Assembly: GCF_002216685.1 (NCBI RefSeq)
Contig: NZ_CP022353.1
Span: 1,922,001 to 1,986,000 of the forward strand
DNA length: 64,000 bases
Origin: Vibrio tarriae
GTDB taxonomy: Bacteria > Pseudomonadota > Gammaproteobacteria > Enterobacterales > Vibrionaceae
Reading direction: 5' to 3'
Positions 39,024 to 47,527 of this stretch are shown here, piece after piece. The notes beneath the pieces were generated by a model that was not told the DNA's origin, made no database searches, and worked only from the letters and a program-made list of their open reading frames with translations. The number at the start of each line of letters is the position of its first letter. Within the stretch, counting starts at the first letter, position 1. Made by a program: the position numbers and the translations under genes.

Positions 39024-39509
39024 ATGACAAAAAAGAAAACCAATACCAAAGCGGGTAGCAACACTATCGCGCTGAACAAAAAAGCTCGCCACGAATACTT
39101 CATCGAAGATGAATTTGAAGCTGGCATGGAGCTACAAGGCTGGGAAGTCAAATCACTTCGCCAAGGTAAAGCCAACATTGCAGAAAGCTACGTCTACATC
39201 AAAGATGGCGAAGCGTTCATTTCCGGTATGACTATCATTCCGTTGCAGCAAGCCTCCACTCACGTGGTAGCCAACCCTACCCGTATCCGCAAGCTGCTAC
39301 TTTCACGCCGCGAGCTGGACAACCTGTTTGGCCGTATCAACCGTGAAGGGATGACACTAACCGCATTGTCACTCTACTGGTCTCGTTCGTGGGTCAAAAT
39401 CAAAATTGGCGTTGCGAAAGGTAAGAAACTGCACGACAAACGTGAAGATCTGAAAGAAAAAGAGTGGCAACGCCAAAAAGATCGAGTGATGAAGAGCGCG
39501 TTGCGCTAA
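39024..39509 (+). CDS. smpB: SsrA-binding protein SmpB
   Basis: SmpB of 161 residues, which delivers tmRNA to stalled ribosomes. It contains [40 protein letters not shown] and the basic C-terminal tail with [20 protein letters not shown]. Encoded 68 bases before ssrA, the classic pairing. Confidence 0.97.
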   Translation: MTKKKTNTKAGSNTIALNKKARHEYFIEDEFEAGMELQGWEVKSLRQGKANIAESYVYIKDGEAFISGMTIIPLQQASTHVVANPTRIRKLLLSRRELDNLFGRINREGMTLTALSLYWSRSWVKIKIGVAKGKKLHDKREDLKEKEWQRQKDRVMKSALR

Positions 39510-39577
39510 TAGTAACCACTTGAAAAATGGGAGCTAGACAGAAGCACTTATTCTGGTACTATGCACCCGTTACCTCT

Positions 39578-39944
39578 GGGGCTGATTCAGGATTCGACGG
39601 GAATTTTGCAGTCTGAGGTGCATGCCGAGGTGCGGTAGGCCTCGTTAACAAACCGCAAAAAAATAGTCGCAAACGACGAAAACTACGCACTAGCAGCTTA
39701 ATACCCTGCTCAGAGCCCTTCCTCCCTAGCTTCCGCTTGTAAGACGGGGAAATCAGGAAGGTCAAACCAAATCAAGCTGGCGTGGATTCCCCCACCTGAG
39801 GGATGAAGCGCGAGATCCAATTCAGGTTAGCCATTCGTTAGCGTGTCGGTTCGCAGGCGGTGGTGAAATTAAAGATCGACTAAGCATGTAGTACCAAAGA
39901 TGAATGGTTTTCGGACGGGGGTTCAACTCCCCCCAGCTCCACCA
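39578..39944 (+). ncRNA. ssrA: transfer-messenger RNA (tmRNA)
   Basis: The 5' end GGGGCTGATTCAGGATTCGA and the 3' end, TTCAACTCCCCCCAGCTCCA plus CCA, form the tRNA-like acceptor and T arm. The internal reading frame at 39669-39701 encodes the degradation tag ANDENYALAA then TAA. About 367 bases. It rescues stalled ribosomes with SmpB. Its 3' end is also the attachment site of the element that follows (VPI-1 uses the same site in toxigenic V. cholerae). Confidence 0.97.
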
Positions 39945-39948
39945 ATCA
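39922..39948. other. attL-like end of the ssrA-integrated element
   Basis: The 3' end of ssrA and four bases beyond it, beginning TTCAACTCCCCCC and ending CCACCAATCA. A diverged copy is at 42801-42826. See finding. Confidence 0.6.
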
Positions 39949-39953
39949 CTAGT

Positions 39954-39986
39954 AACGGGACGTCTCAGGACGTCCCGTTTTCTTTT
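39954..39986 (+). terminator. terminator after ssrA
   Basis: AACGGGACG-TCTCAGGA-CGTCCCGTT followed by TTCTTTT. A similar hairpin with the same GACGTC-TC-GGACGTC core lies at 42834-42860 next to the second att copy. Confidence 0.82.
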
Positions 39987-40127
39987 CTAAACCCTTGTCC
40001 TATCTAGCTTTAAGTGGTTCAGGGCGTCTCATCGAGATTCACTTAATCTCAGTCATTTAGTAACATTCTGCGTAACACTAACCAATAACAACACAAATTG
40101 GTGTTACATCAGAAAGGAACCATTAAA

Positions 40128-40469
40128 ATGGCTAAGCAAATCAAGCCCTTATCACCAACTCAAGTAACCAAAGCTAAGCCCTTAGAAAAAGAATATTCGC
40201 TTGCCGATGGCAACGGTCTGTACTTACGTATAAAGCCGAATGGCGCAAAACTTTGGATTTTCAACTACATCCACCCAGTAACTAAAAAACGCAAGAACAT
40301 CAGCCTTGGTGCTTTTCCTGACATTACTCTCGCATCTGCGAGAGAGAAAACAAGAGAAATGCGCCAACATGTCGCTGAAGGTATTGATCACCTTGTGAAT
40401 AAGGCACTAGGAATTATGAACAGATTCATCATCTATCTGCACAGCCAGCAACACTTTTACGCGCATTAA
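40128..40469 (+). pseudogene. truncated P4-type tyrosine integrase
   Basis: From ATG 40128 (MAKQIKPLSPTQVTKAKPLE) the frame follows the N-terminal DUF4102 domain of P4-like integrases: EYSLADGNGLYLRIKPNGAK, NISLGAFPDITLASAREK and REMRQHVAEGID. After about residue 87 the similarity stops and the frame ends at residue 113, where about 400 residues are expected. The core-binding and catalytic domains (R..HxxR..Y) are gone. It sits in the standard place, just after the ssrA attachment site. It resembles the VPI-1 integrase from memory. The remnant may still hold the integrase promoter, but cannot recombine. Confidence 0.82.
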
Positions 40470-40665
40470 AGTGTATAAACTGTATTTTTGTATGTAGCAG
40501 CCATTCTCAATCTCCTCATTCACTTTGTTCATTTAAGGCAACTGTTCATTTATTACGAACAACCTGCATCACTGAACAAACAATTAACGCCCCGCTCCCT
40601 ATCGCAGCTTTACATAGCTAAAACAATCCATCCTGTTCATCAACAAATTTTGACTCACAAGTCAT

Positions 40666-40681
40666 GAGTAATAATTTACTC
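40666..40681. promoter_or_regulatory. palindromic operator 1 upstream of hipA-like gene
   Basis: GAGTAA-TAAT-TTACTC, a perfect 6+6 inverted repeat with a 4-base centre. First of three, each 41 bases apart. Confidence 0.7.
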
Positions 40682-40706
40682 ATAAATAGTATCCATACAC
40701 ATTAAT

Positions 40707-40722
40707 GAGTAATTTTTTACTC
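40707..40722. promoter_or_regulatory. palindromic operator 2 upstream of hipA-like gene
   Basis: GAGTAA-TTTT-TTACTC, same half-sites as operators 1 and 3. Confidence 0.7.
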
Positions 40723-40747
40723 ACAACTTGAAATAAAATGGCTTTAA

Positions 40748-40763
40748 GAGTAAAGTTTTACTC
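40748..40763. promoter_or_regulatory. palindromic operator 3 upstream of hipA-like gene
   Basis: GAGTAA-AGTT-TTACTC, 24 bases before the hipA-like ATG. Confidence 0.7.
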
Positions 40764-40786
40764 ATTGATAAGTAGAGGTGTTGTCG

Positions 40787-42148
40787 ATGGAAGAGCTAAC
40801 CGTACAAGCTTTTATCAGAGGTGAATGGATAGATATTGGTATCATCTCATTCCCTAAAAGTAGCCAACATAATTTCCGAGTGACTGAACTCAACTACCTC
40901 AGCGACTATGCGCTAGAACATTACGATAAAGATGACTTTCACGCTGTTTCACTAAACCACCCTGTCTCATTCTTTTTTGATGACATGGGTAAGCCTAGAT
41001 GGTTAAAGTTTCTAGACGATATTATGCCTAGTGGCGCTAGTAGACGATACTGGGTCAAACACCTAGATATTGAAGATCTTAGTTCTGATGAACAAGACTA
41101 TGTTTTGCTCAAGTTTGGCACGATGTCGCCTATTGGTAACTTAAGAATAAAAGACTCCCTTCCTGAACGCTACGAAGTCGCAGACAACCTCTACTTCTCT
41201 GTTGATGATGTTAAAAATCGAGCTGGTGATTTCCTCGACTACGCACAACAAAGAGGGGCAGCCGCAGGTGGTGCAACTGGGGCTGGAGGTGAAGCGCCAA
41301 AACTGATCCTCCGATGTAGTTTCGATCATGGATCTGGCAGCGAAAAAATATGGATTGATCCATACCAAGATGACAATAGCAACCACGACTTACATTACTT
41401 AGTAAAGTACCCTAGAGGCTCAAGAAGCACCATCGACTGTAATATTCTAAGAGCTGAGTTCTACTTCTACCACGAGCTAACTGAAATGGGAGTTGAAACG
41501 ATCTCCACCGACGGTATGCGCTTGGAGGAAGGATTAAACTACCCTTCCTTATGGCTTCCTCGATTTGATGTTCAAATTATTGATCAACAAATAGAGAGAT
41601 TTGGCATGGAATCTGTGTATTCCATTTTGAACAAAGGCGCTGGGGTCACTCTTGATCACGAAACAACAATCCGAACTCTCATAGAAAAAATTACTGAAAG
41701 TAATATGGTTAAACACCAAGGGTATAGGTTCGATACCCAAGCTTTCGTTATTGAATGGGTGAAGAGAGATCTACTCAACATCTTGTTTGGTAATAGTGAT
41801 AACCATGGCAGAAATACTTCATTCTTAAAGGGTGATGGAGTCATAAAGCTTGCTCCCATTTACGATTTCGCACCAATGAAAGCCGATCCTGCAGGAATTC
41901 CAAGAACAACAAAATGGAAAGCCCCACTAGAGGTTGGTGGAACTTACGACTTTGTCGGCATTGCAGACACCTTATCTGATCTGGTGCCAAAGGAAGTGTT
42001 ATTAAAAGAGCTAGCAATTACTGCAAGTAAATGCGTAGGCCTAAAGCAGAGACTCGCTTTACGAGGAGTACCAGAACAAATCTTGGAGATGCCAGCCGTT
42101 GGACTTAATTATTTATCAGAAAAGCTCACTAAATGGGGGCTACTATGA
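40787..42148 (+). CDS. HipA family Ser/Thr kinase (toxin)
   Basis: Protein of 453 residues from ATG 40787. HipA kinase features in order: a Gly-rich loop GAGGEAPK (about 167-172) that corresponds to the autophosphorylation/ATP loop of HipA, a catalytic loop GNSDNHGRN (335-343), and the metal-binding DFAPM (360-364). HipA kinases phosphorylate targets such as glutamyl-tRNA synthetase and arrest growth; the target here is unknown. The N-terminal 150 residues are diverged from E. coli HipA. The HipB-like gene follows with an ATGA overlap, the reverse of the usual antitoxin-first order. All catalytic residues appear intact. Confidence 0.85.
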   Translation: MEELTVQAFIRGEWIDIGIISFPKSSQHNFRVTELNYLSDYALEHYDKDDFHAVSLNHPVSFFFDDMGKPRWLKFLDDIMPSGASRRYWVKHLDIEDLSSDEQDYVLLKFGTMSPIGNLRIKDSLPERYEVADNLYFSVDDVKNRAGDFLDYAQQRGAAAGGATGAGGEAPKLILRCSFDHGSGSEKIWIDPYQDDNSNHDLHYLVKYPRGSRSTIDCNILRAEFYFYHELTEMGVETISTDGMRLEEGLNYPSLWLPRFDVQIIDQQIERFGMESVYSILNKGAGVTLDHETTIRTLIEKITESNMVKHQGYRFDTQAFVIEWVKRDLLNILFGNSDNHGRNTSFLKGDGVIKLAPIYDFAPMKADPAGIPRTTKWKAPLEVGGTYDFVGIADTLSDLVPKEVLLKELAITASKCVGLKQRLALRGVPEQILEMPAVGLNYLSEKLTKWGLL

Positions 42149-42612
42149 AGCCAAGCAATAAAGAGTCCGTACAAGATACGATAGCTCGTCTAAGAGCAAA
42201 CCGAAATCAACAGCAGCCCAAGGTTGGGAAGAATGCAACTCATTCGATCAAAGAGCAAACACCACTCGATACTCCAACGAGATCGAAAGCCTCAAAAAAC
42301 GCCAAAGCAGTAAGTGCAGCAGAGCGCAAAACCGAGGCAAACAAAATCATCAGACACTTGTTGCTTGGAGAGCTAACACAGGGCCAAGCGCTGAAAAGTC
42401 TACGCATTAATATACTGGGACTCAAACAGGATGTATTCGCAAGACTTGTCGATGTCTCAAGAAAAACACTCTCAGACATAGAGAATGATCGGGGCAGCTA
42501 CAATACAGAGATTCTCAACAAGGTATTCAAACCATTTAGCTTAAAAATCGGGCTACTGCCTTCTTCTCCCGATGCGTTAAAATCGCTCTTAATGGATGGT
42601 GAGGATGGGTAA
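42145..42612 (+). CDS. HipB-like XRE-family antitoxin/regulator
   Basis: Protein of 155 residues from ATG 42145, overlapping the hipA-like stop by four bases. Residues 1-75 are polar, Lys/Gln/Ser-rich and probably disordered. Residues 85-140 hold a Cro/C1-type helix-turn-helix (GLKQDVFARLVDVSRKTLSD then IENDRGSYNTEILNKVF) as in HipB. E. coli HipB is 88 residues without such an N-terminal extension. It probably neutralises the kinase and binds the three GAGTAA palindromes upstream. Confidence 0.8.
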   Translation: MKPSNKESVQDTIARLRANRNQQQPKVGKNATHSIKEQTPLDTPTRSKASKNAKAVSAAERKTEANKIIRHLLLGELTQGQALKSLRINILGLKQDVFARLVDVSRKTLSDIENDRGSYNTEILNKVFKPFSLKIGLLPSSPDALKSLLMDGEDG

Positions 42613-42800
42613 ATTGCTCCATGTCAGCTCTATTTATTTAGATTGAATTGCGATAACAAGCTAGCATTTTTAAATGATTTAGGAATACATGGACGCGGGT
42701 TCAGTTCCTTTTGAAGCAGGAAATTGATGTAACATCCTATGCAACACCAAATTGGTAACATCGATATAAGTCACTGAATTTATGAAAAATGATAAACCAC

Positions 42801-42826
42801 TTCAACGCCCCCAGCCCACCAAATCA
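42801..42826. other. attR-like diverged copy of the ssrA 3' end
   Basis: TTCAACGCCCCCAGCCCACC followed by AAATCA, aligning with the end of ssrA (39922-39948) with a few substitutions and single-base gaps. It is followed by a hairpin like the ssrA terminator, so the duplicated segment extends past the tRNA-like end. Confidence 0.65.
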
Positions 42827-42833
42827 TAGTTTA

Positions 42834-42860
42834 AAGACGTCTCCGGACGTCTTTTTTCTT
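42834..42860 (+). terminator. hairpin/terminator beside the attR-like copy
   Basis: AAGACGTC-TC-CGGACGTCTT with a T run. It is related to the terminator just after ssrA. Confidence 0.7.
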
Positions 42861-42974
42861 ATCTGAAACATCAAAAAATCAATCACTTAGCATTTATGGC
42901 TATTCCATGACAGCTTTGATTTTTAGGTACACTAAAAGGTACACTGATTTTATCGTGTTAGTCTGGTGTACCCA

Positions 42975-43202
42975 TCATTGCAAAAAAACATAAGCAAGCG
43001 ATCTCACTGCCAATTGCACACCGCCGGCTAACTCTCCAACTTCGCGCCAGAGTGGGTATTTGAGCGCTTGACTGACCGAGTGATACCAATCAGAAATTTG
43101 CTTTTGAAATGAATCCGACAAGCTATTTTGCTCATCTTGATCTAAATGATATTTGAACTTGGATGAACCTCGTTTGGTAATTCTAATCAATGACTCAATC
43201 AA
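42975..43202 (-). CDS. small protein of unknown function after the restriction-helicase gene
   Basis: A frame of 75 residues starting 9 bases after the helicase stop on the same strand: MIESLIRITKRGSSKFKYHL then a helical, Trp-containing tail (ISDWYHSVSQALKYPLWREV). I do not recognise it. It could be a small operon partner of the helicase or a remnant of a gene cut by the element next door. No strong ribosome site is seen. Confidence 0.4.
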   Translation of the reverse strand: MIESLIRITKRGSSKFKYHLDQDEQNSLSDSFQKQISDWYHSVSQALKYPLWREVGELAGGVQLAVRSLAYVFLQ

Positions 43203-43210
43203 TATGACAG

Positions 43211-46200
43211 TTATCCGATAGCTAACTTAGCCGCTTGTTGCCACATAAAGTGAGGCATAGGCTCTCTCAACTGCCAAGTAATGCTCATCGGTTGTGAACC
43301 TGTATGCGATACATAGTCCACTTCACCATAATTAACAAAACCCATAGTGCGACCGTATTCATCTTTGGTTCGTTCACGCACAAATAAAAACAGACGCTTA
43401 CTCATTGTTTGATGCAGGATGTACTCCAAACCGCGCCCTCTATCAGGTCTTGCACTGTTTTGCGACTGCCAGTGAAAGAGGTGTTCGTTTATCGCGTAAT
43501 CGTGATACATAGTGGTTGGCGAAAATTGCTTTTCATTTTTGTCTAAAGTGACAAACATCAGTTCAATATTTTGATCCTTGAGCACAAACACACCTTCGCG
43601 TGCTGGCGGCTGGAGCTCAAACGTGGTCGCACCAAATGCTACCAATATTTGCTCACGTGCATAACGCGCATGCAGCCTCAATGAAACCTCAGGCAAAGCC
43701 TGCATTGCTGGTTGTTCATGCTTGATTTGAGCGTTCTGCCAGTTAACAACGTCCAATAGTTCTGCTTTTAACTCGCAGGCATTCAGTTTTGCTAAGCTCT
43801 GCTCAATCGAATCAAAACAACATTCAGGTCCCGTTTTCTGCCAGAAATCGTAATGACACATCAAAGCATAACGATGACTCGAATCTTCTATTGCGAAGTT
43901 GTTATGGCAAAGCTGTTTTAAGAAACTTAAATAGGCATGATCATCGCAGGTTAAAATTCGGTTATGAATGGACTTTCTAAGCATTTTCAACAGTTCTTCT
44001 TCAACTGAATTTTCGTTGATTTCATCTTTAGCTTGCTGAACTAGCTGCGACCAACTCCCTCGCTTATAAAGCTCATTCAAGTCGATGTGAGGATTTAAAG
44101 TTAAGAAATTCGACAACGTTAACGGCAGTGTGGAATGCTGAGGATATTGGCGGATCATCGCGACTAGGCGTTTCAACGTTAATGAGGCTTGACGAATATT
44201 GCTCAGTACCATTTCTTGAGTGCGCTTACTCAACTCAATGCGGCAACCCAGTGGCGCGTGGGGGAACCCTTGTTTAATCTCTTCACTGATCGCGCGATGA
44301 CTTTTACCCACTAAAGCCCTAAATTTATTGGCAAAATCATATTCAGGGCGTGAATTGCCAACAAAATCCAACACGGTACAGCACTCTTTTCCGTCAGCTA
44401 AACGCAAACCTCGGCCAAGCTGTTGCAAGAAAATCGTGAGGCTTTCTGTCGGGCGCAAAAACAATAACGTATCGACTTCGGGAATATCGACACCTTCATT
44501 GAAGATATCGACCACACAAAGCACGTTTATGTCGCCAGAACGAATGGCCTGCTGCTTTTGTTGCCGCTCGTGGGAGTTATCACTGGTCAACACATCCGTT
44601 TTAATGCCTTTTAATAAGAGTTGCTGCGTCATGTACTGGGCATGCTCTTTACTCACACAAAAAGCTAGCGCTTTCATTTTGCTAATATCTGTCAGGATTT
44701 CCTGCATACTGAGTAAGATTTTGTTAAAACGAACTTGGTTGTGAGTATAAAGGTTGGTTAGTTGCCCAATATCATAGCGTCCACGGCTCCAAGGAATGGT
44801 ACGAAGGTCGGTATCATCATCGATACCAAAATACTGAAATGGGCAAAGGTGACGACGATTAATGGCTTCCGGCAAACGGATCTCAGCGGCAATCACACCA
44901 CCAAAGTCCGCTAAAATATCACCGCCATCATGACGCTCTGGTGTTGCAGTCAAGCCGAGCAATATATTGGGGGAAAAATGCTCCAGCAGCGCGCGATAGC
45001 TAGTCGCAGCAATATGATGCACCTCATCAATCACAATGTAGTCATAATAGTCAGCGGTTAGATTAAGCTGATCCAGCTGATTGTTCATGGTTTGGATAGA
45101 AACAAACAGTTGTCGATAGTGCTCTGGGGTATGTCCGCCAACCCAAAGTTCACCAAATGCACCATTACGCAATACCCCACGATACGCAGATCTGGCTTGT
45201 TTTAATATTTCTTCTCGGTGAGCGACAAACAAGAAATTAGCTTGCGGCTTTGCTTTAATAAAACGAGCAAAATCAAAAGCTGAAATCAAGGTTTTTCCGG
45301 TGCCAGTTGCCGCAACCACTAAATTGCGAAATCGTTGGTGAACACTACGCTCTACAGCCAATTGCTCCAATATGTCACTCTGGTGCGGAAACGGCGAAAT
45401 ATCAAAGAAATGCGTGGGACTAGCCTCAAAATCTCTGCGCTGCTGGTTCAAGGCTTTTTTGAGCTTTTCACTGCTTTTCGCATCACCATTGAAATGTTCA
45501 AAATCATGAGAAGCCCAATAGGTTTCAAAGGTGCTCAATGATTTATTGATAATGTGTGGGATTTCTTGCGAAGTAATTTTTAAATTCCACTCTAAGCCAT
45601 TGGTTAACGCCGAATGGGAAAGATTGGAAGATCCGATATAACCAGTGTGATAACCCGTGTTGCGTAAAAATAGATAGCTCTTTGCATGTAAACGTTCACG
45701 CTCAGTGTTGTAACTCAGCTTCACTTCGGTATTAGGTAAGCTCGCCAGATATTCTACCGCTTTAGCATCTGTCGCCCCCATATATGAGGTAGTAATGATT
45801 TTTAGCTCGCGGCCACTAGACGTAAACTCTTCTAATTCTTTACGAAAAATCCGTATTCCTGCCCACTTAATAAATGACACTAACCAGTAAATCTTATCCG
45901 CAGACAGAATCTCTCGCTTCAATTCAGATTCAAGCGACAATCCAGCATTACTGCCACAAAACAGCTCGCTTTGGCTTAAGCCTGTTAACGGAAAAATGTC
46001 GTTAATATAATTTTTTAAATCGGCTGAGACAGGATTTTCGAGCTCATAGAGCGCGGTCAGAATTTTACCCTGACTGGCAAGCAAATTGTCTTCGATAAAA
46101 TCGTTATCTTGAATTTGTGTTTTTAGCCACAGTAACAATTGATTGGATAAAGCAATTTGCTGTTGCAGACGATCATCACTTGAGGGGACAGACTCAATCG

Positions 46201-46351
46201 CATACTCAAGAATGTGTGATAGGAAACGAGATAACCACGTCGATGCTTCACTACTATTGAGCTCACGTTCACCGACATAGAATCGCTCTCGGTCAATGCG
46301 ACTCTCGATAAGCTGCGTTATAAGCTGCTCATAAATTCCGACTTGTTGCAT
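43211..46351 (-). CDS. PLD nuclease-DEAH helicase-DUF3427 protein, SauUSI-like type IV restriction candidate
   Basis: Protein of 1046 residues. A phospholipase D-type nuclease domain (about 130-280) has H222, K224 and N243 in HAK and YIGSSNLS. A superfamily 2 helicase follows, with Walker A ATGTGKT (348-354), DEVHH (442-446), LTATPERHDGGD (467-478) and motif VI QQLGRGLR. The C-terminal 300 residues match DUF3427 (EYILHQTMSKRLFLFVRER). This order is that of SauUSI, an ATP-dependent enzyme restricting DNA with modified cytosine. It is not accompanied by a methylase gene, which fits a type IV enzyme. It lies beside the ssrA island, in a natural accessory hot spot. Confidence 0.8.
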   Translation of the reverse strand: MQQVGIYEQLITQLIESRIDRERFYVGERELNSSEASTWLSRFLSHILEYAIESVPSSDDRLQQQIALSNQLLLWLKTQIQDNDFIEDNLLASQGKILTALYELENPVSADLKNYINDIFPLTGLSQSELFCGSNAGLSLESELKREILSADKIYWLVSFIKWAGIRIFRKELEEFTSSGRELKIITTSYMGATDAKAVEYLASLPNTEVKLSYNTERERLHAKSYLFLRNTGYHTGYIGSSNLSHSALTNGLEWNLKITSQEIPHIINKSLSTFETYWASHDFEHFNGDAKSSEKLKKALNQQRRDFEASPTHFFDISPFPHQSDILEQLAVERSVHQRFRNLVVAATGTGKTLISAFDFARFIKAKPQANFLFVAHREEILKQARSAYRGVLRNGAFGELWVGGHTPEHYRQLFVSIQTMNNQLDQLNLTADYYDYIVIDEVHHIAATSYRALLEHFSPNILLGLTATPERHDGGDILADFGGVIAAEIRLPEAINRRHLCPFQYFGIDDDTDLRTIPWSRGRYDIGQLTNLYTHNQVRFNKILLSMQEILTDISKMKALAFCVSKEHAQYMTQQLLLKGIKTDVLTSDNSHERQQKQQAIRSGDINVLCVVDIFNEGVDIPEVDTLLFLRPTESLTIFLQQLGRGLRLADGKECCTVLDFVGNSRPEYDFANKFRALVGKSHRAISEEIKQGFPHAPLGCRIELSKRTQEMVLSNIRQASLTLKRLVAMIRQYPQHSTLPLTLSNFLTLNPHIDLNELYKRGSWSQLVQQAKDEINENSVEEELLKMLRKSIHNRILTCDDHAYLSFLKQLCHNNFAIEDSSHRYALMCHYDFWQKTGPECCFDSIEQSLAKLNACELKAELLDVVNWQNAQIKHEQPAMQALPEVSLRLHARYAREQILVAFGATTFELQPPAREGVFVLKDQNIELMFVTLDKNEKQFSPTTMYHDYAINEHLFHWQSQNSARPDRGRGLEYILHQTMSKRLFLFVRERTKDEYGRTMGFVNYGEVDYVSHTGSQPMSITWQLREPMPHFMWQQAAKLAIG

Positions 46352-46775
46352 GCTACTCCTTTATTCTCAAAGCTGAATTAACATCAATATTGATTAATAT
46401 TACGCCTTTCCATTAATCCATTTTGTGTTTTTACATTTCTGCTAGGTTGTATTTATCTCATGTTTTCAATGATCTCTACGCATTAGCCTCGCTAGCTTAA
46501 CTCATTCAGCAACAGATCCACGAATACCAAATCAATCACACAATGTTTTGGCTTAGCAATGTCCATTCTTATCTCTGAGTGGCTTTCATAAACAACTGTG
46601 TTTGAACATAGTCAACCAGCTTATCAACCAAGAATTATGGAACTAGATGATTTTCCCTCTATCGTAAACCTGCCCAACACCTGCTTACAATTAACCCAAC
46701 CCGCCGCCATCAATGGGCTTGAGTCAAACCGCTTCATTCGTATACTGTGCGCTCAATCACTAGGAAGTTGTTTGT
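46352..46775. other. gene-free stretch upstream of the SauUSI-like gene
   Basis: 424 bases, AT-rich at the left. It should hold divergent promoters for the helicase gene and for the membrane protein gene at 46776. A 68-codon frame at 46598-46804 lacks supporting signals. Confidence 0.5.
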
Positions 46776-47459
46776 ATGAAATCCAACCAAAGCTTACTCA
46801 GTAATGTTCTGATCAACATTGTTATTCCAGTGGTGATTTTGAGCAAAATGAGCGGTGAAGATAACCTTGGCCCAACGTGGGCATTGGTGGCCGCGTTAGC
46901 CTTTCCCCTGCTGTTTGGGGTTTACAGCTTTATTCAAGAGCGCAAAGTCAATTTTTACTCAGCGCTCGGCATGATTAGCGTGTTGCTCACCGGTGGCATT
47001 GGCCTGCTGCAACTCGACCCTGCTTATATTGCGATTAAAGAAGCGGCGATTCCGGGGCTGATTTTTGTGATTCTGGTGGTCAGTAATCTGATTGGTTATC
47101 CGCTAGTGCGTAAAATGCTGCTCAATGAAGATATTGTCGATCACGACAAGCTACACAGCGCGTTAAGCACGCCAGAGAAGAAGGCGGAATTTGAGCGTCG
47201 GCTGAATGTCAGCTCTTATCTGATTGCGTTCTCGTTTTTTGTTTCAGCCGTGCTCAACTATGGCTTGGCAAAGTGGATTGTCAAAAGCCCTGCGGGTACG
47301 GAAGCGTTTAACGAAGAGATCGGTAAAATGACGGCGCTGAGCTTTCCGGTGATTTCACTGCCGGTGACGATTTTGATGATGGGCGCGCTGTTCTATCTGT
47401 TTAGAAGCCTTTCCAGCATCACAGGTCATAAGATGGAAGATTTTCTGCGCAGCAAGTAA
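46776..47459 (+). CDS. integral membrane protein of the VC3/septation-protein-A-like type
   Basis: Protein of 227 residues with about six hydrophobic segments: residues 8-23, 33-50, 57-75, 90-108, 145-165 and 188-210. The mix of short loops and a DHDKLHSALSTPEKKAEFER cytoplasmic loop suggests the conserved family annotated as VC0477-like or MFS-unrelated membrane protein near intracellular septation protein A. The assignment is weak and no function is known. A bidirectional terminator follows. Confidence 0.6.
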   Translation: MKSNQSLLSNVLINIVIPVVILSKMSGEDNLGPTWALVAALAFPLLFGVYSFIQERKVNFYSALGMISVLLTGGIGLLQLDPAYIAIKEAAIPGLIFVILVVSNLIGYPLVRKMLLNEDIVDHDKLHSALSTPEKKAEFERRLNVSSYLIAFSFFVSAVLNYGLAKWIVKSPAGTEAFNEEIGKMTALSFPVISLPVTILMMGALFYLFRSLSSITGHKMEDFLRSK

Positions 47460-47485
47460 TCGCTTCGCTTTAATCCATCAAGATC

Positions 47486-47519
47486 AAAAAAGGGCTCAAC
47501 TGAGCCCTTTAGTTTTATT
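47486..47519. terminator. bidirectional terminator
   Basis: AAAAAAGGGCTCA-ACTGAGCCCTTTAGTTTT between convergent genes. Confidence 0.85.
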
Positions 47520-47527
47520 TGTAAGTC

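Larger units (their letters stand above)
42613..42974. other. gene-free right end of the ssrA element
   Basis: No gene is visible. It holds short GTAACATC / GATGTTAC-like repeats (about 42733-42765) that mirror GGTGTTACATC near 40100-40111, the second att copy and its hairpin, and beyond it a direct repeat GGTACACTAAAAGGTACACT (about 42928-42947) with a related TGGTGTACC at 42964-42972. Confidence 0.5.

Noticed and set aside
39945-46351. Remains of VPI-1 cargo (tcp, acf, toxT)
   Set aside because: No pilus, accessory colonisation or AraC-type regulator genes are present between ssrA and the housekeeping genes.
46598-46804. 68-codon plus-strand frame overlapping the start of the 46776 membrane protein gene
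   Set aside because: No ribosome site and no recognisable family; the downstream gene has a better start and a membrane-protein pattern.
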